DNA of 64,000 nt from assembly GCF_910594985.1 (NCBI RefSeq), contig NZ_CAJVCE010000003.1, positions 310,001 to 374,000 on the forward strand. The letters run 5' to 3'. Origin of the DNA: Paenibacillus allorhizosphaerae. Its GTDB lineage: Bacteria; Bacillota; Bacilli; Paenibacillales; NBRC-103111. Made by a program: the position numbers and the translations under genes. The notes below the pieces were generated by a model. The model saw only the letters and a program-made list of their open reading frames with translations. It ran no database searches and was not told the DNA's origin. This document shows, piece by piece, positions 52,519-60,676 of the stretch. How positions within the stretch are numbered: the stretch's first letter is position 1; every line of letters begins with the position of its first letter.

Positions 52519-55470
52519 TCAAACGCCGGTATAACTTATATTTACATCAAGCGTGGCGTAAGCGTTTGCCGGTAAGCCGGAAGCGAAATCCGCGATCCGC
52601 ACCGCGATACGGTCACCGGCATTAAACGACCTATTGCCGGTAAACGCAGCGATCAGCGGATTGACGGAAGCGCTGGGGCCGGATATCCCTCCGATCCAAA
52701 GAGCGTCGTTCTTCCACAGCTCGAAGGTGAACGAAGCCGTACCCGCCGGAGCGCTGAAATACGCCGCATAACTGGACAGCTGTCCCGACTGGGAGAGGAA
52801 GTATACTTGGGCGGGATGATTTTCGGCTCTCTTCATGACCGTGGACGCCGCTCCCGCAACATGATCCGTATAGAAGTGCAGCGTCTCTTGCGTTCCAGCT
52901 GCCGGCACCCAACCCGCGCCATCCCATACGACGATCTGGCGAATATCCGTATCGAAATAAACGAATCCTTTCTCGGAACGGAACGAGGCAGGCTGCGGGC
53001 GCTGCGCCGTCGTTCCTTTGCGCCTGGCCATGAGCTCGCTGTCCTCCCCATGGCGGCTTCTAAGCATGGCGTAAAACTCAGGCTCGACCGGATTTCCGCT
53101 ATTGACAAAATAATCCGTAAGCTCCTTGGAAAGCTTTGTGTTCATATGGTAATATCGCAGCCTGTTGTTCACATCGATAAAGTCATAACGAGCGAGCAAA
53201 TCCGGCCGCGCGACACCGTCCAACACCGGCGCATGAACGGTACAGTTGACGAAATAAGTGCCGAGCTCGGTTGAAAGGTAATACAAGCTTTTTCCGTCGT
53301 CCAGTGCGTCGGCTTTGATGTCGCATTGATCCAGTTGAATGCGGCCGCGCATCGGTCCGCCTTCGTAAGCGTCCATGCAGTTGACGACGCTGCGGCTGAT
53401 GCAGACGTCGGCGATTCCGCCCTTGAAATGTCCGAAAAAATCTCCGACCTGGACGAAATCGATTTTCGGATACAAGGCGTACTCGTCCTCATATACCCCG
53501 GTATTCAGCGCATTGATTAAGAAATTGACATGCGTCGATGCTTGCGAGGCTTGCGCCGGCACTTTCTCCCCATGAATATTCTCAAACCGCATGTAGCAGT
53601 TCGCTTTCACCCGCTGGCCGTCCATGCCGCCGGGCCTGCCCAGGTGCAGGCTGTACGGATTCGGGATTTGCAGCAGCCGCACGCCCTTCTCGCGCCCGCT
53701 GACCCCGATGTTGCGAAATTCTAGCTGGTACGGGAAAAACACCCGCGCGCCGGACGAAGTGATTTTGGAAAAAGACGCGATCCGCATCACCTGCGCCTTG
53801 CCTGTCAACGCGGCCAAGCCGGTATAATCGAACGTAAAGTCTTCCACCCGTATGGTTCTACCATAGCCGATCGGATACTTGTAATCGAAATTCTGCGGGT
53901 TGAAATCGAGAGCAAGCGCGTCCGTCGCTCCGTTCTCGACCATCAGGCGGCAGCTGCGCAGGCGAATATGGCCGTCCCACTTCGCGCCGTAATCTTGGCG
54001 GAAGCTGATAAACTGATTGCCGAAGCGCCTCGTATTCTCGATAAACAGATCGCCGCCGCCGGTTAACGTAAACCCTTTATACCCGATCTCCGAATCTTTG
54101 ACATACAAATTCCAACAGTGGAAATGAACGTCGACCCGATTCAATCGGCAGTTCTCGATATGGAAATTTTTAAACAGGTTCGTGCCGAAAACGCCCCAGT
54201 GCACCCAAGACCCTTCTGCGGTTACGTTGCGAAACGTTGCGTTTAACGTCCGGCTTCCGCCGATTCCGTATGTACCTTGGGCCACATCCCGCGCCGTCCC
54301 TTCCCGGTCTTTCTCCCACGGAATGAGCCGGACATTTTCGAGCAGCACGTCGAACACCCGGGAGAACTGGTAAAAGCCGTTGCGCGGGTTCATGGAAACG
54401 TCCGCTTGCCCCGGCGCCAAACCGACCCATTGATTGCGGATGATCGTCCGGCTGCGTTCGACTTGAAAACCGTTATAGAAATAGCCTTGATACGTTTCGC
54501 CGGGATTGTTGCCCGACAAATAAAACGTGCCGCCGTCAATGACCAAATAGCTTTCGTCGCACGGGTACGCAACGAGCTTTGTATAATTGCTGAATGTCCA
54601 CGCAATGTCGCCGACGATCTTGCCATGCTCCTCGACGTAAAAAAACTCTTCCTTGCTCCAGCCCGTATTGCCTGCATACCCGGCGCGTATGCCGATCCGA
54701 TCCTGCGAGTCTTCAATAAAAACGAGGCAGTTTTTATATTCCGTCAGCTGATCGACGATCGTGACGCCCGGCTTCATTCTCGACAGGAACGCAGCTTTCG
54801 TCGCCTCGTCGAACCCAATCGTGATGGGCGCATGCCTGCTTTTTACCCGGAAACGAGGGTTCGTTCGAGTGTTGAAGCTTTCGTCGATGTAAATCCGCGC
54901 CTGCCCCCAGCGTACGCTCGTCTGGATGATGATTTCGTTCGTCGCCTTGATCCAGTACTGGCCGGATTCGCATACGATGGGCAGCCCGCGATCGTTCGCG
55001 AATTGATGCGCCTTCTTGATCTGAACGCCGTCGTCGTTCACCCCGTCGCCGACTGCGCCGAACTGTTTGTAATGAATGCGATCTCCCGGCAGCAGAGCAG
55101 CCTGCATGCCGGCCGTAAGCGTGATGACGCTGCCTCCATCCTCCGTCAATGTTCCGGTACGAATGATGTAATCGGACCCGCCGCCGTCACCCGGCTCGAA
55201 GTATCCGGCCGTGCTCGCATAAGCGCCGTCCGTCAATCCGGTATCCGCTTTCATAGCGGCAACGGACGAATACAGTAACCGGTATTTTGGACCGCTTTCG
55301 CTACCGCTGCCGGTACCATACGTCGATTCTGTCACGGATGCACCCCATCCCGTCCCGGCGAGTAACGGCTGAGCGGCAATGACCGCTCCCGCACCGCCGA
55401 GTGCTGTCATGAATTCGCGCCTGCTGATCGACGCAGTCTTTTTGTCATCTTGGGAGTTTGTTTTGTCCAT
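52519..55470 (-). CDS. Tat-exported right-handed beta-helix protein (pectate-lyase/tailspike type)
   Basis: 983 residues. Twin-arginine signal SRREFMTALGGAGAV near residue 16, so exported folded. A Ser/Gly-rich linker leads to the FGAVGDGVNDDGVQIKKAHQFA block that opens pectate-lyase-3-type beta helices and phage tailspikes. From about 230 to 760 many repeated rungs of short strands follow (for example FKNFHIENCRLNRVDVHFH, NLYVKDSEIGYKGFTL). The last 200 residues contain a tail-fibre-like block (GFVYFDTDIRQIVVWDGAGWVPA) and a final beta domain. Function is probably cleavage of a polysaccharide at the cell surface. AGGAG precedes the ATG. Follows the wrecked binding-protein gene by 12 bases. 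Confidence 0.85.
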   Translation of the reverse strand: MDKTNSQDDKKTASISRREFMTALGGAGAVIAAQPLLAGTGWGASVTESTYGTGSGSESGPKYRLLYSSVAAMKADTGLTDGAYASTAGYFEPGDGGGSDYIIRTGTLTEDGGSVITLTAGMQAALLPGDRIHYKQFGAVGDGVNDDGVQIKKAHQFANDRGLPIVCESGQYWIKATNEIIIQTSVRWGQARIYIDESFNTRTNPRFRVKSRHAPITIGFDEATKAAFLSRMKPGVTIVDQLTEYKNCLVFIEDSQDRIGIRAGYAGNTGWSKEEFFYVEEHGKIVGDIAWTFSNYTKLVAYPCDESYLVIDGGTFYLSGNNPGETYQGYFYNGFQVERSRTIIRNQWVGLAPGQADVSMNPRNGFYQFSRVFDVLLENVRLIPWEKDREGTARDVAQGTYGIGGSRTLNATFRNVTAEGSWVHWGVFGTNLFKNFHIENCRLNRVDVHFHCWNLYVKDSEIGYKGFTLTGGGDLFIENTRRFGNQFISFRQDYGAKWDGHIRLRSCRLMVENGATDALALDFNPQNFDYKYPIGYGRTIRVEDFTFDYTGLAALTGKAQVMRIASFSKITSSGARVFFPYQLEFRNIGVSGREKGVRLLQIPNPYSLHLGRPGGMDGQRVKANCYMRFENIHGEKVPAQASQASTHVNFLINALNTGVYEDEYALYPKIDFVQVGDFFGHFKGGIADVCISRSVVNCMDAYEGGPMRGRIQLDQCDIKADALDDGKSLYYLSTELGTYFVNCTVHAPVLDGVARPDLLARYDFIDVNNRLRYYHMNTKLSKELTDYFVNSGNPVEPEFYAMLRSRHGEDSELMARRKGTTAQRPQPASFRSEKGFVYFDTDIRQIVVWDGAGWVPAAGTQETLHFYTDHVAGAASTVMKRAENHPAQVYFLSQSGQLSSYAAYFSAPAGTASFTFELWKNDALWIGGISGPSASVNPLIAAFTGNRSFNAGDRIAVRIADFASGLPANAYATLDVNISYTGV

Positions 55471-55482
55471 GCAAAATCACTC

Positions 55483-56413
55483 CTATTGACTATAATTTTC
55501 TTTAAAAGCGATGTCCATTTGTTCCCTGGCTTTTCTTAGCGCCGTATTCACGTCGTACTTTCCTCCGTCATTGTCGTTAAACGCCTGAGCCGCATGCTTG
55601 GCGAATTAGCTGTCGGGAAGCAGCCGCTTCGGAGGCAGTCCCGTTTTACCGGCCAACACGCCCTCCCAGTTTTTCCCCTTCGAATAAGGGATGTTGGACG
55701 CGAATTGTTGGGCGACAGCCACATGCGCATCGACTTGACTCGTCACCCCCGGCTTCTCCTGAAATGTCGGAAATTGCACCACATCCCATCACAGTCCCGC
55801 TTCGGTCCGTTCCTTCAGCTGATTGTTGCGGTTTAATGCGTCTCCACTCGCATTCAGCGAGTTGCCAGGAAGGCTCCACACATTGTATGCCGTTTCATAC
55901 ACTTTTTTCCACATATCGTTCGTTAAGGCATATATTTTCGCTGCCGGATCGATAAAAGGCAGTGACAATTGGAATGCCATTTCCGACCAAGTCAGATGGA
56001 GCCCCTTAGCAGCACGGCTTCGAACCGGGACAAATCGCACTGTTGCTTTGTTGTTAGCGCTTCCAAATCGAAACGAGACTCAGCGCTTTCAAATCCCGTA
56101 TGCCGCTGTTCCATTTGAGCAGTATATCCGACACGTCGCCGGGTGTGACCAGGTTTTCCAGTGTGGTCCTTTTGCTGGCCTGATGAATTCGAGCGTAATG
56201 TGGGGGTATTTGTTGGACAGCGGTTCATGACATAATTTTGGATTTCCGTATCGTTCAGGTAAGCTTCCGAGGCGTTTAACTTGATCGTTACCGGTTGCAG
56301 CCGGACGGCGGGGACATTTCTTCTGATGCGGGGTTCTTGCTGCCGGATGAAATGCAACCGCTTAAAAGCATGAGCGAACCGATAAAGACGATTGCCATGT
56401 TGGCACGTTTCAT
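55483..56413 (-). pseudogene. Wrecked sugar-binding lipoprotein gene of module 2
   Basis: The start is intact: GGGAGG, ATG at 56413, a signal peptide with lipobox L-S-G-C and a Ser-rich linker, but the frame stops after about 40 codons (TAA in ...SGCNR). Pieces then appear in different frames: KLNASEAYLNDTEIQNYVMN (N-terminal strand), LSLPFIDPAAKIYALTNDMW (middle) and GKYDVNTALRKAREQMDIAFK (C-terminus, ending at 55483). These match the corresponding parts of the binding protein at 47793-49112. Total length is about 930 bases against 1,320 for the intact gene, so there are deletions as well as frameshifts and stops. Confidence 0.85.
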
Positions 56414-56528
56414 ATACGATACCTCCCGGCAAATCGAAGCTTGGTATTCATTTGGAACTTTAAAGGCGAAAGCGAAGTTCGATTATACCGTGCGGCAAAG
56501 TTGAACTTCGCTTTTGCCTAAATATTCC

Positions 56529-59282
56529 TTATTCGCAGCGCACAAGCAGATCCATCGGATATCGTCCGGCGTTTCGGCCGTACAGCGCCACCCCACCCTT
56601 GTCCGCCCGAATCGTTAGAAGCAGCTTGCGCGTGCGGTCAAGCTTCGCGGCGATGCGGCCGGGAACATTGATCTTGCACAAATACCCGTACGATCCCGCT
56701 TCTTCCAGCTTGTTCGCAGCCGTCTGATAGTGCCAGGAGAGCACGCCCCTGCTGTCTGCAGGATCGTCCGGAAGCAGGAACAACTCGACCGGTTCCCCGT
56801 CGATGCTGACTTCGATGCGCGACTCGTGACGTTCTTCGTCCGTCATGTAGTACATGTTCGGATTGCGTTCCGTGTTCGCGTCCGCGCCGTGCATGAAGGA
56901 GATATCAGCCTTGGTGTAAACCTCGCCTTCAACATTGCGGGCAAGGAGCCGTTTCGCGCCGGCTTCGAAATAAATTTCAACGTTACTTAGGAAACGGAGC
57001 TCGGCTTGATCCGGCAGCGTTATTTCATATTCGAACTTGCCTTCTCCTCCCCCATTCACTTTATGGCCCTGAATCGCATTCCATTGGTAAGGGAATGAAT
57101 GATGCTTGAATTGCCCGACCGGTAAGCTGACCGCTTTGCCGGTTCTTCCGGCCGTCTCGTCAAACTTTCCGTTTCTTACATCGAACGTCGTAAAGTTGCG
57201 CGTCACAACTTCGCCTTCCTGCGTCAGTAGCCTAATGGCGAGCACCGCTACGGCATCCTGCTCCGGCAAGCGGACGGCAAGCGGGGCGAGCGGCGAAACG
57301 CCGTACCCGTTCCAGTCCAAAGCTACGCTGCCTTTCTCCGCAACGGTTCGAACGCCGAGATGGTCGAACCACAGCTCCCACGACAGATGAAGCGTCTTCC
57401 CGAAGTGTCGGTCGGAGAAACTCGAACGCAGAAGCGCAACTTCCACAGTGCTTCCGGCATCTGCCGTTTGGCATGGCGGCGCATCGATGACGATGAAATC
57501 CGGGGAATGAAGATCGGCCAGTGTCATGCCCGGGACAAACCATTCATAACCGAACCGTTTCTCCGTGCCGTTCAACCGGTAATAACCGTTAAATTCGTTG
57601 ATGACATCCCGGAATTCGGTAAAGACGAAGCCGCACATTTTATCATGGCGCCGGAATTCGTTGAGCATATACCGGTAGTGCCATGCGACGTCGCTGTCTC
57701 CCGCTCCCCCCTCGATCCCCCATACGTTGCCGCATTCGCTGTTCATGAGTGGAGCGTCGCTCTGGGCGTAGCCGTCGCAATAATTAAACGTCGAACCCGG
57801 GAACGTCTGGTCAACGATACTGTCGACATGCTCGCGCACGATCTCGTATCCGTTTTTATAAAAATGCCACGTATTCAGGTCGGACTCGACATGATCCCAG
57901 TTACAAGGCGAATTATCCTCTACAAGCCGGGTCGGATCGAACTGCTTCGCCCACCGGTATATCTCCCGCACCCATTGCTGAGTCTCAGGCAAATACCGAT
58001 TCGCGGGAATCCAGTCTCTCGTCTGGTCCGGCGCTTTATCATCCGTCTTGAGCCCCCACGTCTCATTGAACATGACCCAGGAAAAAATCGACGGATGATT
58101 GATGTCGCGCTCAATCACTTCGCGCGCTTCCCGCTCATACGATGCACGGGCCGTTTCGTCAGGATTGCCCCAGAAGCACGGCATATCTTCCATTACCAGA
58201 ATGCCGAGTTTATCGGCCCAATACAGCTTGCGGGGCTCTTCCGGCTTGATATGGATGCGGACAAAATTCAGTCCGAGCCGTTTCATCAAGTAAATCTCAT
58301 CCCGCATCTCCTGATCAGTCGGATACGTGAAGTAACCGGCAGGATGGTATGATTGATCGAGCGTGCCGTTCAAGTAAACAGGCTTGCCGTTCAGCGTAAT
58401 CCAGCGGTACTTCCGCTCATCGAACAGCGCCGTGCCGATCTCGCGGATGCCGAAGTACGTCGAAACCGCATCCTCGCCTGTATCGCTGACAAGCCGCACT
58501 TCCCCTTCGTACAAGAAAGGCGTCTCCGGACTCCAAAGGCGGGGATCCGCAACGGCAAAGGAAACGTTCACCTCGTTCAAACCTTCGCTAAGCTCCAGTT
58601 CCTCGCTGCAATGCACCGCACCGCCGTCAAAATCAAAGGTCAGGACCGCTTTGCCGGCTTGCTTCGCCTCAATCTTGGCCGATACGTCCACGCGTCCGTC
58701 AATGCGGGTGGCAAAAGCGGCTGCCTTTACATAGTTGTTCCGGCGGGCTTCCAGCCATACCGGCTGCCAAATGCCGCGCAGCTCGCCATAGCCCTGCTTG
58801 CCGCGAGCCTGGTAGCTATAGTCGTTGTCCTCGGCTCGAACGACGATGACGTTATCCGAATCCGTGCGCCATAGCCCGGTCGCCTCGAATTCGAACGAGC
58901 CGTATCCTCCGGCGTGCGAACCGGCGTGCGTACCGTTGATCCAGACATCGCAGCTGTAGTCGACCGCGCCGAAGCAAAGAAACAGCCTCGATTCGGTTTG
59001 AGCGGGAGACCACCGGACAACGCGCCGGTACCATCCTACGCCCTTCTCGTTGCGGCCGACGCCCGAGAGCGGGCTGACCCATGAAAACGGCACAACGATA
59101 CGCGTATCGAACTCGCCTTCCTGTTGATCTTGCCACAGCTCATCTTGACCGGTCTCGCCGGGGACAAGCCGAAACGACCACGTACCGTTAAGCGAGAGCC
59201 AATCCGCTCTTTCCCATTCGGGTCGCGGATATTCAGGGCGCGGTATGCCCGTCTGGGGCAGCGCTTGGATGGGGGTTAACAT
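56529..59282 (-). CDS. GH2 glycosidase, module 2 (long form)
   Basis: About 917 residues. Jelly-roll, immunoglobulin-like and TIM-barrel domains as in GH2; acid/base E407 (MFNETWG) and nucleophile E516 (NSECGN), numbered from 59282. About 320 extra C-terminal residues form further beta domains absent from the module-1 enzyme. No signal peptide. The N-terminus resembles the module-1 enzyme (YPRPEWERADWLSLNG versus YPRPQFERAFWLNLNG). Start uncertain: ATG at 59282 (AAAGG 13 bases before) fits the paralogue; ATG at 59318 and TTG at 59345 are further upstream, the last inside an inverted repeat. Divergent from the regulator at 59457. Confidence 0.9.
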   Translation of the reverse strand: MLTPIQALPQTGIPRPEYPRPEWERADWLSLNGTWSFRLVPGETGQDELWQDQQEGEFDTRIVVPFSWVSPLSGVGRNEKGVGWYRRVVRWSPAQTESRLFLCFGAVDYSCDVWINGTHAGSHAGGYGSFEFEATGLWRTDSDNVIVVRAEDNDYSYQARGKQGYGELRGIWQPVWLEARRNNYVKAAAFATRIDGRVDVSAKIEAKQAGKAVLTFDFDGGAVHCSEELELSEGLNEVNVSFAVADPRLWSPETPFLYEGEVRLVSDTGEDAVSTYFGIREIGTALFDERKYRWITLNGKPVYLNGTLDQSYHPAGYFTYPTDQEMRDEIYLMKRLGLNFVRIHIKPEEPRKLYWADKLGILVMEDMPCFWGNPDETARASYEREAREVIERDINHPSIFSWVMFNETWGLKTDDKAPDQTRDWIPANRYLPETQQWVREIYRWAKQFDPTRLVEDNSPCNWDHVESDLNTWHFYKNGYEIVREHVDSIVDQTFPGSTFNYCDGYAQSDAPLMNSECGNVWGIEGGAGDSDVAWHYRYMLNEFRRHDKMCGFVFTEFRDVINEFNGYYRLNGTEKRFGYEWFVPGMTLADLHSPDFIVIDAPPCQTADAGSTVEVALLRSSFSDRHFGKTLHLSWELWFDHLGVRTVAEKGSVALDWNGYGVSPLAPLAVRLPEQDAVAVLAIRLLTQEGEVVTRNFTTFDVRNGKFDETAGRTGKAVSLPVGQFKHHSFPYQWNAIQGHKVNGGGEGKFEYEITLPDQAELRFLSNVEIYFEAGAKRLLARNVEGEVYTKADISFMHGADANTERNPNMYYMTDEERHESRIEVSIDGEPVELFLLPDDPADSRGVLSWHYQTAANKLEEAGSYGYLCKINVPGRIAAKLDRTRKLLLTIRADKGGVALYGRNAGRYPMDLLVRCE

Positions 59283-59329
59283 GGATTGAACACGACCTTT
59301 CCGTATTTTCAATCCCATTCTACTCCATA

Positions 59330-59347
59330 CATTGAATACTTTCAATG
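59330..59347. promoter_or_regulatory. Inverted repeat before the module-2 GH2 gene
   Basis: CATTGAA, four bases, TTCAATG: perfect 7-base arms, 48 bases before the chosen start. Could be an operator or a leader hairpin. Confidence 0.35.
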
Positions 59348-59380
59348 TATATTTTTATTTTTCTATATTTGTTTTTGTTT

Positions 59381-59402
59381 ATGTGCATAGTTTTTTTACA
59401 AT
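59381..59402. promoter_or_regulatory. Candidate operator, copy 2
   Basis: ATGTGCATA, four bases, TTTTACAAT; see copy 1 at 51042. It ends in the -35 box of the regulator promoter. Confidence 0.6.
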
Positions 59403-59423
59403 GACCACTTTTTGGTGTACACT
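59395..59423 (+). promoter_or_regulatory. Promoter of the module-2 regulator gene
   Basis: TTTACA, 17 bases, TACACT, ending 33 bases before the start codon. Confidence 0.65.
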
Positions 59424-59456
59424 TGAACTACATATACTCGACAAGGAAGGAATATC

Positions 59457-60389
59457 ATGAGCGAGTTCAAACAAGAAATGATCCGATTCCCCGCTTCCCG
59501 TATTACCGAAATCGGCAAAGCGCTGTCCGGCGATCTGCGCGTACGCATCCTGGAAGCGCTCGGGGACAGGCCGATGAGCGTCTCTCAGCTTGCGGAAGCG
59601 CTCGGGGTTACCCAGCCTACGATGACGGTCAATGTACAAATGCTGGAGCTCGCCGGACTGGTCGTCTCCGCACCGGGAGCCAACCGGGAAAAAATATGCT
59701 CGGTCACCTGCAAGTCGATTTTGCTTGAGCTTCCCGTCAAGCCCGGAGACGGTCTTCACCGAATGGAAGAAATCCATATGCCGATCGGCATGTACTCGCG
59801 CTGCTCCATCCAACCGACGTGCGGAATGGCCGGCAAAGACGGCACCATTATCGGTTCGATCGACGATCCGCGCGTCTTCTACATGCCTGAGCGCATCGAA
59901 GCCTCCCTCCTTTGGTTTTCGGGGACAGGCAGCATTGAGTATTATTTTGCCAACTCGCTTCCGCCCGGCGTCCCCCTGGACGAACTGCGGCTTCGAGCCG
60001 AGATATGCTCCGAAGCGCCGAGTTTCAATATGTCGTGGCCTTCGGATATTTCGCTCTATGTTAACGATTTGTTGGTCGGGACGTGGAGAAGCCCCGGCGA
60101 TTTCGGTGACCGTAAAGGGAAACTGACGCCGGATCGCTGGTTCCACGGTACCGAGTACGGCGCTTTGACGGAGTGGAAAGTAACCGCAGACGGCGGTTAT
60201 GTTAACGGTTTGCACGCAGCGGCGACGACGGTTGCCGATCTGAATCTGCAGTATCTTGAACCGATCCGTGTCCGATTTGAGGTCAGCAAAGAAGCGGAGC
60301 ATCGAGGCGGACTCAATTTGTTCGGCTCCGGATTCGGTGACTATCCGCAAGATATCGTGCTGTCCTTCGTACGCAGTATAGACCGGTAA
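59457..60389 (+). CDS. ArsR-like regulator with large C-terminal domain, module 2
   Basis: 310 residues; AAGGAA precedes the ATG. Clear paralogue of the protein at 51135: winged helix LSGDLRVRILEAL, SVSQLAEALGVTQPTMTVNVQML, GLVVSAPGANREKIC, and the same C-terminal blocks (MPIGMYSRCSIQPTCG, DDPRVFYMPERIEASLLWFSG, DISLYVNDLLVGTWRSPGDFG, IRVRFEVSKEAEHRGGLNLFG). It presumably controls the divergent GH2 gene. The conserved SPGDFG and the closing RGGLNLFG block are good markers for the family. Confidence 0.8.
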   Translation: MSEFKQEMIRFPASRITEIGKALSGDLRVRILEALGDRPMSVSQLAEALGVTQPTMTVNVQMLELAGLVVSAPGANREKICSVTCKSILLELPVKPGDGLHRMEEIHMPIGMYSRCSIQPTCGMAGKDGTIIGSIDDPRVFYMPERIEASLLWFSGTGSIEYYFANSLPPGVPLDELRLRAEICSEAPSFNMSWPSDISLYVNDLLVGTWRSPGDFGDRKGKLTPDRWFHGTEYGALTEWKVTADGGYVNGLHAAATTVADLNLQYLEPIRVRFEVSKEAEHRGGLNLFGSGFGDYPQDIVLSFVRSIDR

Positions 60390-60595
60390 CCGTTGCTGCA
60401 ACGCAGACACGCATCACAAGTACAAGCACGGATTCGACACGACCTGCCGATACGTTCGATTTCATAACCGGACGAAACTCCCGTGCTGTACTCTCCGGTA
60501 CTATGGACGGTTTATTAAGACCAAATACAAACTCAAAAAATGTTCGGCTTTTTGATAGTCTATACGCTGGCGGCGGAATGCGCCCATCCATGACA

Positions 60596-60634
60596 AACAA
60601 GCCTGCACCGTCACAGACGAGGCAGGCTTGTTTT
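60596..60634. terminator. Two-way terminator between the regulator genes
   Basis: Perfect 11-base stem AACAAGCCTGC / GCAGGCTTGTT with T on both outer sides; serves the plus-strand regulator and the minus-strand MalT-like gene. The 200 bases before it (60390-60590) hold nothing I can recognise. Confidence 0.85.
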
Positions 60635-60676
60635 ATAATCCATTTGTGGAGACTGCCCGAAAGAGGCGTCTGCACC

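Noticed and set aside
60313..60675. 120-codon minus-strand frame
   Set aside because: It crosses the two-way terminator and overlaps the 3' end of the regulator; no ribosome binding site.
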